From Typhlomys cinereus (Eukaryota; Chordata; Mammalia; Rodentia; Platacanthomyidae), in contig JALPQD010000076.1 of assembly GCA_023101885.1 (NCBI GenBank), forward strand, positions 2,498,397 to 2,562,396: a stretch of DNA of 64,000 nt, read 5' to 3'. A program made the position numbers and the translations under genes. The stretch's first letter is position 1; the number at the start of each line of letters is the position of its first letter. Under the pieces are notes generated by a model, which had not been told where the DNA came from, ran no database searches, and saw nothing but the letters and a program-made list of their open reading frames with translations. This document shows positions 24,141 to 35,910 of this stretch, one piece after another.

Positions 24141-24898
24141 ATTTTAGATCCCAGTTCCAAGGCTACCCAGTGGGAGTCCAAGATAGAGAAACAATTTGGG
24201 CTTGAGCAGGAGCCATGTGCTAGAATATTTCTATCAAGAGAAGAACTTTTAGGCAAGAAATTAATTATTAGTTCTTAAGCTAAGCAAAAGTATAGCCTAT
24301 AAATGGTAATGCAGTACCACATGCCAACACTTGAACTTAATGTAAAAGATCTTTGAGGCATCAGAAGTGCATTTTGTGTTTATTTGGATGCTTCATCTTC
24401 ACTCTTGTAAAAACTGAGTTCTCCTAAGTTAGTGTGAAAAAGCACAAAACATGGCAGGTGGATGGAGCCTTCCTGGGCATTTCTGGGTAACTGTGGTTCT
24501 TACCATAGAGCATGAAGCATGAAGTAGATGGTTCCAGCTGACCCTCAAGCCAGAGCTCTAGGCCAGCTGCAAGAGGAAGCAGTTCTGAGTTCAGTCTATC
24601 ACTTCAGGATCTCTTTCTTCCACTGTGTAATGAGGGAACAGAACCAGACTGTTTATGACTCTGTAAATGACAGTCAGTGTCTTACCTGACGCCTGCCATT
24701 AGATACTCACTGCCATCTTCCACTCTTCAAAACTCTTTTCCACAGAGGTCTCAGTCATTTCTTGCCATGTTTCTCCTTCAGCCATTGCCCAATTCACCTG
24801 TGTTCTTCTGTCCTTTAGGGGTGTTGTTCTGTAGAGTTCAGACCTGCTTGGGTTCCTCACCTCTTTCTATGACCATCCTCAAGTTTAGACTGTTTGGG

Positions 24899-24899
<1 letters not shown>

Positions 24900-24951
<52 letters not shown>
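24900..24951 (+). repeat. (GT)n microsatellite
   Basis: About 25 uninterrupted GT units, just before a MaLR LTR and not attached to a recognisable SINE. Confidence 0.95.
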
Positions 24952-24952
<1 letters not shown>

Positions 24953-24972
24953 ATTGACAGTGCCAATGTTTT

Positions 24973-25100
24973 AATAACTTCTCTATTGCTGTAATAAAAT
25001 ATTCTGACTAAAGCTATTTAGGGAAGAAGGCATTATTTTTGGCTTACAGTTCCAGGGGGAGAGTCCATCATGGTGAAGAAGGCATGAGGCTAACTCACAT

Positions 25101-25149
<49 letters not shown>

Positions 25150-25265
25150 AGGAGACATGAAGAATGGGAAGTGGGATATACTCATAGGCCTCACCAATAT
25201 CTCTTAAGACTTTCCTCTTGCTCTCCACATTTCTGATGACATCATGTTGGCTGTGACCCCATGAC
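24973..25265 (-). mobile_element. MaLR-type LTR with CA tract
   Basis: ACTTCTCTATTGCTGTAATA, GGCTTACAGTTCCAGGGGGA and TCCATCATGGTGAAGAAGGC fit a MaLR LTR in reverse. A (CA)n at 25103-25147 interrupts it. Confidence 0.65.
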
Positions 25266-25549
25266 CTTTGGCACTGAAATGAAACGTGCCAGGATCCCCT
25301 TTGTTGGTGGCTTCACCTTGCAGTGTAAATTTCATGCCACAGAAACACGGTCAGAGTCACAGCTACTTACCTCCTTGGACTAGAGCTTGCAAGTGCTCAC
25401 CACAGAGGCTTTCTCCGCCCTCCTCAGCCGCAGTTTCTTCACCCTACCTGTGTGGAGACCGCCTCGTGTGTTCCTTCTTTCTCTACCTCCTCTGCTAAGA
25501 TTTCATTCACAGGTCCTCACTCACTGTTTGCCAAGGTCTCCCCATGGAA

Positions 25550-25831
25550 GGTGTTCTTTCCCGTGTAGAATCTTGTCTACACTTGCAAACGCCTCATAAA
25601 TTTGTGTTTCTCTGTGTAGCTGTTAAACATCTTTGCTCGGATTTCTGGAAGCGCATAGATGATGGATACAGCTGAGTCTGCATTTAATGAAGAACCAGAA
25701 GCCAAGCTAGTGACTTTCAAAATATTGTACTTTAGTTCAAGGAATTAGCTGCAGGGATGACAGAAAGGCCTGAGAGTTAACCCAGAGTCAAACAACGGGC
25801 AAGTTACCACCAGCTACGGTGGAAAGACAAA
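25550..25831 (+). repeat. Local duplication, copy 1
   Basis: Matches 27550-27827 in the same orientation. By eye, 25665-25768 against 27673-27776 (104 bases) has nine mismatches and no gap. Both copies share ACACTTGCAAAC upstream and ACCAGCTA near the end. Confidence 0.85.
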
Positions 25832-26119
25832 GGCAAGAGACAGAATTGTCATAACCCAGTAGCTCACCTCCTGGGGGGCCCGTGCAGCAGGAGAAGCCAT
25901 GAACATACTGTAGCAACTTCTAGAAGCCTCCAGGCACAGGGGGAGACCCCTGTGCTCCTCCTTTCTTCTCACCCTTCCTCTAATCTCTTGCCAGAGCTGC
26001 CCACTGGCAGAACTCAGTTGGAAGCCACCAGAAGCACAGTATATAGGAGGAGACCCCAGCAGGAATAATAGGGCATGATCTCCAGCTGCAAAAGAGATCC
26101 CATGCAGAATCAGGTTGTA

Positions 26120-26225
26120 TCTGTCTCCCTAATGTGTGGTGAACTGCTCAAAAGCAAGAGCCTCATCTTGTCTTGGCAACCACAGTGCCTAACACCAAGT
26201 AAGTTTTAATAAATATTTGGCCAAT
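26120..26225 (+). mobile_element. L2 3'-end fragment
   Basis: AAGCAAGAGCCTCATCTTGT, CACAGTGCCTAACACCAAGT and TAATAAATATTTGGCCAA match the L2 3' terminus (cAGTGCCTgGCAcatAGTA...AATAAATATTTG). Confidence 0.75.
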
Positions 26226-26329
26226 TTAACGCTAATGTTTCCTTCCAAGACGAAAATTGTGTTGCTCTCTACTAACGTCTGGCTCCATTCGTCGTAATGT
26301 TGAAACCAAAACATGAAGCACTTCCCTGA

Positions 26330-26535
26330 GATCTTTTTTCTTTATAAAAATCATAGATTTTGTGTAATTATTTACTTAAACCCGTGCTTGGGCTCGGTCT
26401 CAACTCCTTTTCCTCTATTAACATTCAGCGGGTGCTATTTATCAGCTCTGGCTTGGTTTTGAAAACATTTGCCACTGGCTGTGCATCAGATTAAATACAG
26501 GAAAGAGAGGCTGCTTTAATATATGCTAACAATGT
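26330..26535. promoter_or_regulatory. Candidate conserved non-coding element
   Basis: Repeat-free block with GTGTAATTATTTACTTAAAC, TCAGCGGGTGCTATTTATCA, TTTGCCACTGGCTGTGCATC and CTTTAATATATGCTAACAAT. It has homeodomain and forkhead/MEF2-like A/T cores in otherwise mixed-composition sequence and no good ORF. Conservation is untested. Confidence 0.35.
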
Positions 26536-27549
26536 GAGAGAAAGGGGGGGAAAGGATGTTGCAGGCACTTTTCCCATTACTCATCGTGAACGTGCCTTTG
26601 TAAAGGCTCCAGCCAGATTCCCCTGCATCCCTCATAGCAAACCTTCAAGAGTGTGGCCGGTCTTGCTGGGGCAAAGCATGGCAGATCCACTGGGCGAGAG
26701 GGCTTGTTCACTGCCCCAGCCCTCCTGCTCAATACTTTCCCTTAGGGAGGAAGTTCCCAGGGAGAAAGGCAGTTGTCACAGTGGCTGTCTTCCAGTGCAC
26801 CTACTTTCACAGGCCACCTTCTTGCCGAGAGTCAACTCTCTCTCTTACTCTTGTCTCCCGCAGCCATTGATCACATCACTTGGAGCTAAGGTTGCAATTT
26901 AACATGTACTTTAAGGCCCAGCCTTGGAGACATGCAACACAACAGCTATGGAGGAAACCTTGAAAAAATTCCCATGTCCTTTTCTTCTAACAGAAGAAAA
27001 TTAAACCCCGGAAAGAGTGGCAGAGTAGCCATGTCCACCATGGCTCAACATTGGCACCACTAAGCCAGTACCTACCTCACCCCAATTCCATGCTTTCTGT
27101 TTGGCTGTGCAGATTCTAGGCACTGCTTTGAACCTGGACGTTTAACTGTCCTGTAGTGAATTCATTTGTCTCCTCTTTCTATTCCTCTCCTGTTACCTGT
27201 AACTTGTTTACAGTAAGATTTTCTATTCTTGTATTAGTTAGATTATTTTCAGCCTTTGCACTGAATGTGTATTCTTTCCCTCTTCATTTCCCTCAGCACC
27301 TACACCCTTCCTATCAGTTCGGCTGTTCTCAATCCAAAAATCTTTAAAATCAACCCTGATGTTGATTCCTTCCTGCATCCACACACTCACAGGGAACTGG
27401 ATCCAGCCACCTGCCCCTGGGAACAATCTCAGAGTTTCACAGATTCCAAACTCATCCACCCTCTAGTCTCCTCCTTACCAGAACAGTGGCTTCCTCTGTC
27501 CTAGCCATTGTCATGGATAAGATTAAGCAGAATGACGTAATCCCAGTAT

Positions 27550-27827
27550 TCTCCCTTCCCATCTCCTGCTACTTGTCCACACTTGCAAACTCATAAATTC
27601 ATGTTTCTCTGTGTGCTTATCCATAGCTGTTAACCATCCTTTGCTCAGACTTCTGAAAGAACATAGATGAGGGATACAGCTCAGTTTGCATTTGATGAAG
27701 AACCAGAAGCCAAGCTAGTGACTTTCTAAATATTGTACTCCAGTTCAAGGAATTAGTTGCAGCGGTGACAGAAAGGTCACCCAGACACAAACGACAGCAA
27801 GTCACTACCAGCTAGGTTGAAAAGACT
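27550..27827 (+). repeat. Local duplication, copy 2
   Basis: Second copy of the 25550-25831 unit, offset about 2.0 kb. It is directly followed by a degraded ID element. Confidence 0.85.
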
Positions 27828-27834
27828 TTGTAGA

Positions 27835-27905
27835 ACTCGGGTATGTGTAGTTCAGTGATAGAGCACATGCTTGATGCAGCCCAAAACTAAACTAAATAAA
27901 CAAAC
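27835..27905 (+). mobile_element. Degraded ID SINE
   Basis: GGTATGTGTAGTTCAGTGAT, AGAGCACATGCTTGATGCAG, then an A-rich AAATAAACAAACAG tail. The B-box part is lost. Confidence 0.6.
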
Positions 27906-27984
27906 AGATAATAAAACCTCACTAAATCTATAGAGAATCAACTTTAACTGTTTTCTTCAGGTCGGATAACTGAGTGCTTAGTTC

Positions 27985-28170
27985 AAGACAAATAATATAC
28001 CAGTTGTTTTATGTCGATTATATCTGCTCTTCCAGTAACCTTGAGGCACCAGTTCGTATGGTCTGAACTTTATGAAGAAACTGAGATAGTGTGTGAGTAA
28101 TTCACAGATATTCACAGAGTTGTTTAACTATAAAAAGCAAGAATTCAGGCCCAAAGCCTGTTTTTGAACT
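27985..28170 (+). mobile_element. MIR-type SINE
   Basis: TGAAGAAACTGAGATAGTGT, TCACAGAGTTGTTTAACTAT and AAGAATTCAGGCCCAAAGCC parallel the MIR core (GAGGAAACTGAGGCaCAGAG...). Confidence 0.6.
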
Positions 28171-28718
28171 TATTCGCTGTAGTATGTTACAACCATATTG
28201 TGCACTGTACTTGTTATTATATACATAATTAATTGGTGGTTATAGCTCTTAGAATTTATATAAATACATAGTTTTACGTATAATCATTAATTAGCATATC
28301 TAGAAAATTCTGTCATTATAATGTCTAAAAATAACATGGTTATCACTTTGCTAAAATATTAAAAAAGACATGTATTTATATTTTCCCAATAAATATAGAA
28401 ATGATTTTTTTCACTAGTTGATATGCTATTTAGAAGTAATAGATTCATTGTGGGTATAGCTATGGATATGGCTATCCATGTCACAGTGGCAGTAACCTGA
28501 GGGCATTTGATCTAATCAATCAAACGAGTACAAAAATGTAAAATATTACTATATCAGAAATAAGTAAATAATGTATTTAGGGGGTATTTTTTCCCCTTCT
28601 GTAATTTGTTTCTCAGACTTCCAAAGCATGAAACCAGTGACGCCTTGCTCTACAAACAGTAGAGAGAAGGAATAAAGTGCACGTGATTTTTAGAAAGTAA
28701 AAAAATCAGTTGTACTGG

Positions 28719-28910
28719 GGCTAGAGATGAACTTCAGCCAGTAGCATGCCTGCCTACCACACACAAAGCCCTGGTTCAGTTTCTAGCACTGCCTAGAACC
28801 CAGCGTGATAGTGCCTTGAGAGGGTTAGACATTCAAGATCCTATTCTACTATACAGTAAGTTCAAGGCCAGCCTGTGATATATGAAACCCCGTCTCAAAG
28901 ATAAAATTGA
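28719..28910 (+). mobile_element. ID-B1 dimeric SINE (B4-like)
   Basis: ID part GGGCTAGAGATGAACTTCAG to CCCTGGTTCAGTTTCTAGCA, then B1-like CAGCGTGATAGTGCCTTGAG, TTCAAGGCCAGCCTGTGATA and GAAACCCCGTCTCAAAGATA. Confidence 0.7.
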
Positions 28911-29154
28911 AATAATGAGCTGAATTTTCAGGATAGAATTTTAGAATAGCAGGAGGAAATCCTGGCCTAAGTGATTGTCTGTAACTTGTCATTTCATGTA
29001 ATAACAGGAGGAGTTGAAGCATTCCCAAACCATGACATCACCAATTGTGGTTTCCCCCCATTTTAAAATTCTATCAGGACATCTAGCATCTTAATCCCTA
29101 ATGTTTTTGTTTACATTTATTTATTTCATATTTACTTATTTATTTACTTATTTT

Positions 29155-29230
29155 GCAATTCTACAGACAGAATTCAAGGCTATTGCACATGCTAGACAAG
29201 TGCTTTGCCTCTGAGCCCAGATCTTCCACA
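29155..29230 (-). mobile_element. ID SINE
   Basis: Reverse strand: GGCTATTGCACATGCTAGAC, AAGTGCTTTGCCTCTGAGCC, with a T/A-rich tail to the left (29101-29150). Confidence 0.65.
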
Positions 29231-29287
29231 TGCCATTCAAGAGTCTCCATAGGTCAGTTTATCATACTTGTGAAGAAGTTTCATTCT

Positions 29288-29370
29288 CGGGCAAGAGTGG
29301 CTCAGCGGCAGAACACTTGCCCACCTTGTGTGAAGTCCTGGGTTCTATTGCCAGCACTACCAAACACCAA
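29288..29370 (+). mobile_element. ID SINE
   Basis: GCAAGAGTGGCTCAGCGGCA, GAACACTTGCCCACCTTGTG, TCCTGGGTTCTATTGCCAGC. Confidence 0.75.
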
Positions 29371-31851
29371 ATGAGACCAACCACCACTGCAAAAGAGGTT
29401 TGTTTTTTGTTTTTCCTAAAGTAACATATGAATTTAGATGATCTGGTCATCCCCAGAAAGGCCCCTGAGCTGACTTGTAGGTGATTAGAATGAAGGGAGA
29501 ATCTTCCAAGAACAAGCGTGACTCCTCTTCTTATTACAGCTTTGTTCTGGGAACAGACTATGGCTGGTGAAAAGATGAAGAGATCCATAGAGCTGAAATT
29601 TCAGTGAACCACAAATAGAAGGAATGGAGCTGACAATGATCACTTCATGGAATCACAACTATTCACAGAGATGACAGAAAGGGACGTCTGTTTCCAGTCA
29701 GTGGGCAGGGCAGTTGGTTTCCTGTAGGCAGCTGCCCGCTCCTTCCATGGAAGGCCACCAAGTGCTCAGAGGTTATAAATAGGCGATTATTGGAGTTCTT
29801 TCAGAGAGAATTAAGTAGAGGGTTAGCAACTTTCTCGTGCCTTTTCCGGCTCACTCTGAGAATTAGCAGGCCACATCTAATACGCCTGCATGTGTCCACA
29901 TAAAGGTGTCAGGATATGGGTTTCCCAAAAGGGGGAGGCCCATGGGCTTCATGCATTTGTTGCTCATTTGTTCTCATCTTGGGTGACCCAAGTCAGCCAT
30001 ACTTTCCAGTTGTGACGGGCACCAATTCTAACCCTTGCAGCCTTGTACCCTTCACTGTACCAGTCTTGCCTGGGAGGAAACCAAGGAGATGCTTTCTGTA
30101 GTGGGGAGCCCCCTCCAACTCTGGGCTGCTTGGCTCCAGATTTTTCGGTAGACCCTTCCTGCCATCATCTCAAAGGATGAAGGGCCCAGAGGCTGCACCG
30201 GGGCAAGCCTGGGCCTTGCTCGCTCCCAAAGCAGAAGGAAAACCCAGAAGCACAGGTCTCCCTGGGAACCACCCCCTCCTTCCATGGCGGAAGGCGCACT
30301 GCTCCCCCTGTTCAGCTGGACCGTAGTAGTTAAGTTTTCCCATAAGCAGATCCACCCGCAAAGTCCTTCCAGAAGCAGCAGCAATGTGCTTGCCAGTTCG
30401 TGAAGTCTTTCTAAAATAGTCTTTTATTAAAGTCTCGTATTTCACTCTCAGTGAACATTTATTACTTGCCTACTGCAAGCCAGTGCCCCACCAGTGTGGG
30501 GAGAGAAAAGGGGAGGAGGGTCTGCGGCCAGAGGGCTGGCCCAGGGCTCAGAAGCACAAAGCAGCACAATTCGTGAAATCGTCTTCCACCTCACCCTGCT
30601 GCCTTTTGCAACTGGAGAAAAATGACTCGCTTTGTGTCGATACCCAGCCAGCACTTGTTGCTTCTGCAAATTGTCAAAAACTGAAATAACAGCAATAAAT
30701 TCGGGTCCCATCTTGCCATCCATTCCATAGTGGCCTGCAAGATATCAAAATAATGGACTTGTGAAGGATTCTCACTGAAGGAGCTGCCTCTATCCAGGAT
30801 GAGAGCATTTTATGACTGCCTTGATTTCCATCTGTTACACTGTATATTGCTAATAAATTTCACAATGAAATGGCTTAAGGGAACAAGGGATTTTATTCTT
30901 GGATTATGATAGTCCAATTACAGTTCCTTGTCTAGCTTGGCAGAAGAATCTACACCAATACCAAAACTGGCCACACCATATTCATGCATCCGCAGGACTA
31001 CTGAGAGAAAGACAATGACTACTTGTCAAGACAGCATGTCTGGCTAAGTATACCAAGAAGGCCAACTTTCCTAACTCGCTCCCTTCTTGTCAACTAGATT
31101 CACTTGGGGCTTAATTCAACCACAAATATGCCCAGTGCTAGAACCTTCAACCAATAGGTTGACACTTCTATCTAACTATGTAATATCTTTCCAGGTGACA
31201 CAGGAATAAACAATTTCAATCTTTTCTACCTTTACTTTTCTGGCATTTTCTATTTGTTGTTCTCTGGCTACATAAGACATTAAAGGAAAATTCTAGTATA
31301 GTAGCCATGTCTGGCTTTTTAAATCGGAGGCCTTCTCATTATCAAAGGTAATTTTTTTCCAACTAACTGACATAGACGAGAGAGACAAATGTGAAGTCAG
31401 TCAACTGCCCCTCGGCCTCCTTCCTTTGGTTTCTGTCCAAACACGATGGGTTCATGGAGCCTACAGAATCCATCTCATAAAACAGTCCCTTGTCTTTTCC
31501 CCCGCCAGTGCCAGGCTGCTCCCATTCAAGGCAGAGCAGTTGAAGGCTTGATAAAAGCTGTTAAATGATGAATAATAGACTGCAATAAATTTCCCAGTAG
31601 AAAGTGCCCCAGACAGAGGGGTGTGCACAACAGAAAGTGCTGTCCACAGCTCTGGAGGCTGCAAGTCAGGCCAGCCGTTCTCTCTGCAGGCTGGAGTAAG
31701 AATTTGTTCCAAGCCTCTCTCCAGCGCCTGATAGTCTGCTGGCAGTCTTTAGTATCCTTTGGCTGATAGAGGAGCCACCCCATGTGCCTGTCTTTGTAGA
31801 ATGTCTTCTTTTTTTGTAAAGACAGGACTCCTGCCACTCAGAAAGATCTTG
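29371..31851. other. Unassigned intron DNA with a possible regulatory block
   Basis: Low in recognisable repeats. 29740-29890 has a perfect MEF2-type site. 30840-31100 may be a diverged LTR. Overlapping ORFs on both strands at 30050-30720 have no family signature. Confidence 0.4.
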
Positions 31852-32009
31852 AAAGGGCCTAGGGAGGTAGCTCAACACAGTGCTTGCTGTGCAAGCATAG
31901 GATCTTAGTTCTAGCCCCAGAAGCTACATCAGAAAGCCAAGCAGAGTGGCATACATTTATTTAATTTTAATCTTTTTCTTTCATGTATTCATGTATGAGG
32001 TGCACATGT

Positions 32010-32042
<33 letters not shown>

Positions 32043-32510
32043 ATGTATGTGTGTGTGTATGTATGTATTTGCATATGAGTGGTATACATGTGCAAGAGTG
32101 TATACCCTAGTTCATTTGAGTATGCATACCTGCAAAGGCCCAATGGTGATACTGAGAATTATCCTCAATCACTCTTCCACATTATTGTTGTGAGCCTGGG
32201 TCTCTAATTAAGCCCATTAGGGCTAGTCTGGCTAGCTAACTTGCTCCAGGTTCAGCTTTCCAGCGCTAGAATTATAGGCAGCTGCCACAACCACCTAGCA
32301 TTTTCACATGGGATCTGGTGATCTGAACTCAAGTGTGTGAGGCAAAGGCTTTAACCACTGAGCCATCTCTCCAGTCCATGGCATAGTTTCAGGAACTTAA
32401 TGCCAAGATATATAGTCTAAGGAAGGACACCCAAGGTTGACCACTAGCCACCACATATCTGCATGCATACATCTACACAATACACATATACACACACACA
32501 TGAACCCTCA
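31852..32510 (+). mobile_element. B3-like SINE split by a nested SINE
   Basis: The head AGGGCCTAGGGAGGTAGCTC starts at 31855 and breaks off at GCAGAGTGGCATACA (31942-31956). The body resumes after 32378 and ends in an ACACACATGAACCC tail. The opposite-strand element at 31958-32378 lies inside it. Confidence 0.65.
31958..32378 (-). mobile_element. Nested B3-like SINE with (GT)n
   Basis: Reverse-strand head GGACTGGAGAGATGGCTCAG, body GATCTGGTGATCTGAACTCA and CTAGCTAACTTGCTCCAGGT, and a GT tract at 32009-32040. Confidence 0.75.
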
Positions 32511-35500
32511 CACCAATAAAGAAAAGAGTACTCTCCACCCTTCTCCCAGTATCTAAAGGACAAAACAGCGTTTCATTTGGAGAGAATAGGATGCTTCAGA
32601 ACCAGGAGAAACAGGAGGCTGGTGGGAGGAAGTGGCCCATAGTAGGAGTACTAAGTAGACACAGAAAAGAAGAAGTGTGGAAGGAGGCATCCAGGTGAAA
32701 TGGTAACTTTAGGCGAGGTGAAAATGACATAGAAATAATAGGCACATTAGACCAAAATTCTCAATTTGGGGAAAAATTTACACAATTGAATTACCTATCT
32801 TAAATTCAATCAGACCATGTTATTTTGACATGGATAAACTTATACTAACTGCATCTAAATATTGCAAAATGGTCCAGAATTGATAAGAAGATAGAAAGAA
32901 AGACCTTTGCAACTGGACTCTTCCAGGGAATCTCTCCCTGGTCTGCTCACTTCTGTGTTGGTTTCTGAGATCCCGGGCTCTCTGTCCATCTCTGGGGCTT
33001 TGCCTAAAACAGGGTCTTTTGCTTCTTGAGATCATGTGACCTTCCTGTCACTAAATCAAACACTATCAGCCTGTTAGTGTTGGAAGGAGAGGAAGTCTTT
33101 CCTAATTGCTCACCGCTTTTTCCCTAATCATCATCAACTCCCTAAATAGACACCTTGTGCTTTTCCTAACATTTGCATTCACTTCATATCTTTGTTTTCT
33201 GATAGACAGGCTGCTTTGGGGACAGGACCCATGTCCCCTTTAGCCCAGCTTGTCTCTAGCCCTGTAGCAATTCTGTGACTGGCATGCAGCTGGTGTTCCA
33301 TTATTGCTTCACTGAATGAATGAACAAGAAGCAAACAATAATTGAATCTTGTCCCAAAAATTAACTTCAAAAGTTTGAAAGTAAAAAATGAATGATGTAA
33401 CTGGCCACACAGAAGCTAAGTTTAAATTATCACAGGGTTCATAGAGTTTATATTTAGTTGACCCTCAGAGGCATTTGCAGAATGAATAGATGAACTGAAA
33501 CATGTCTCCATGGTAACCTGGTTGATGCCTGAGAGTTTGGGGAGGAGGCAGCGCATCTTCCCCCATCTCTTCAAGGCCTCCCTCTCCTTCTCTTCTGCCC
33601 CTGCTGCTGATCTTGTCTCCTTTTCTCCTATCCATACAGCATTCTGTCACTTCTTCCTAGTCTGGGGGCTCATGTGCACAATCTATTCTGCTACAAGTGC
33701 AGGGATTCTACCTCAGTATTGTTCTGTCCACTCCAATAGGTGACTGGTCCCTGTACTTCAGGTTGTCATATCACTTCTTCTGGCTACTCAATGGACCAAA
33801 CAAAGCATTTGATAATGGAACAATAAAGATAGAGTGAATACTTAGCTTGTAGGAGACCCCGAGCTCAATTCAAGGTACTGGGGGAGGGGGAAGTGTATGT
33901 CTACACTGAGTGAACATCAAGTTTTTATGGTGGTTTCAGATTTTTGGAGCATTTCTAGAATCCAAGTTTGGAGCTTAGAGATACTCGTTCTTTAAGACTG
34001 ATGTATGTATTCTGAAAGCAGAGCCATTTCTGTTCCTAAGCATTTGAATACAGAATACTCGATCCTATATTTTACGTCCTTCCTTGGCTACAAATGACAT
34101 CTTCATTTCCAGAGTGACTTCCCTAAATACCAAGTAGTTTGTTCGTTGTCCGTGTCAGCATTCTAAACTTAACTTAATTGTCTTTATGCCACTTAGTTTC
34201 TCCAGTTGTGAGGCCTCTGTTGAACCAGCAGAGTTGGAAAAGAAATAGAATGTATGTTACAGTGCTGAGAAGTAAGTGTCTCTGCACTGGAGATTTTTTA
34301 GAGTTTGAATATTCATGAGGTCTTATCTAAGCTCTTCACTGCTTATTAGTTCTTCATATTACATTAAAGATATGTAAATCGTAGAGGTTCATGGTATAAC
34401 CAGGCCAAATACATCTGAACCTTAAAAAAAAAAAAAAAGAATTGGCACTTTGTATTTTCTGTAGATTTTCTGCTCATTCTCTTCCAAAAAATAGCACCAT
34501 TTTTTTTTTTCTACTGCTTCCCTTTCCTGGAGTAAGGGAGACGCTGGGAATCACTTCATCTCCAACACTGGACTTTATATTTATACCATCTATCTCTTTT
34601 GGCTTCAAACATGTTACGTTTGTGGAGACTGCTTTGAGAGAGGAACACCCACACTTGGTACCGCTGTGTTCATTTTTCTTTGTTTTGGCTTTGGTTACTA
34701 TGCTTTTAATATTCATGAAGTTTGAAAAAATAAACATCCTAGTCTGTTTCCTCCAAATGGAAATGTTATGGTTCCGAGCCCCAGAGGAAGCAATGGGTGG
34801 GCTCTGCAACCTCATGCCTTGCTCCTGACTCTGAGCTGGCAGAAGGGGCAGCCTACTTGACATTATGGACTTCTGGAAGCCCGCAGCTGGGGCTGGGGCT
34901 ACTGTAGGGGAGGAGAGAGTCAACCCATGTGTTTGTTTAAAGACACTCTTTGCAATGACGGATGTGAGAATCCTTTTAGTTGTTTCAGAATTGTGTCCTT
35001 TCTATCACTGAAGAACATGTAAGAAATCAGTTATTCAGTCAGTTTCTCTGTGTTGTGTGAGCATCGTTGCAAATTTTTCTCATTTATTTAACATTGGTCT
35101 TGTATTGCTGCTATCCAACCTCTCTAAAGTGATCTCAGCCAGTTTTTAACTGTTTCAAGGAATACCTGTCTATAAAAGAACTAAGAAAAATAAAATGGTT
35201 GTACTAGAGAAAGTTTTTTGAACAACTAATATTCAAAAGAGGTGTTTTGATAATAGAAGCTGCCCCAGGCTCCTTGTACTGCAGTCATCCCCTGTGGAGT
35301 GTTCATCTTGTTTCATCATTGTCCCTCAAGGTGACAAACTCCCCAACTTTCTTTCTTTTAGCCCTGCTGCTGCCTGGGAACGGCCTGCAGCTGATGGGCA
35401 GCCTACTGCACACACCTGCTGTCTTATGTTTCTCTTTCCCTGAATTCCTTTCTATACAATCTCTTTTCTTTTTCTCAGACACTGTTCAGTGTCTCTCCAT

Positions 35501-35566
35501 GTTTGTAAAGCTAACAATCTTCCCTGCATTATGTTTTAAATCCCTATGACTGACTTGAAAACTTGG
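32511..35566. other. Mostly unassigned intron DNA
   Basis: Only the L2 at 33195 and an A15 run near 34424-34438 are recognised. Confidence 0.45.
33195..33335 (+). mobile_element. L2 3'-end fragment
   Basis: GGGGACAGGACCCATGTCCC, TGACTGGCATGCAGCTGGTG and CACTGAATGAATGAACAAG match the L2 3' end. Confidence 0.7.
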
Positions 35567-35910
35567 GTATTAGCTTTCTATCACTATCACTAAACACTTG
35601 AGATACTTTTCTTATAAAGAGGAAAGATCTATTTGGTCTAACAGTTTCGGAGGTTCCGGTTCATACTTGGTTATCCCATTTTGGGGAACCTGTGGTGAGT
35701 CAGCGTATCATGGTATCAGTGCATGGTAGAACAAAAACACTCAACTCATGACCGGAAGCAAAAGACAGAGAAAAGATCACACATCTCTTTCAAGGACATG
35801 CCCCCAAAGATCGAAATCTTCCTTTCTTAAAGATCCCATTCTGTCCCAAGAGCACTTTCCCACCCAGGTGACCAAGCCTTTAGGGTACACTCACCCAAAC
35901 TGTGACCAGC
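35567..35910 (-). mobile_element. MaLR-type LTR
   Basis: GTATTAGCTTTCTATCACTA, ATTTGGTCTAACAGTTTCGG, CCCAGGTGACCAAGCCTTTA and CACCCAAACTGTGACCA fit a reverse MaLR LTR. Confidence 0.65.

Noticed and set aside
30050..30720. Overlapping frames on both strands in GC-richer DNA, as a possible exon
   Set aside because: No splice-bounded segment resembles ATP8A2 or another known protein.
34442..34923. Open frames of 128 (+) and 149 (-) codons
   Set aside because: They overlap on opposite strands, have no splice context or family motif, and lie in an AT-rich intron.
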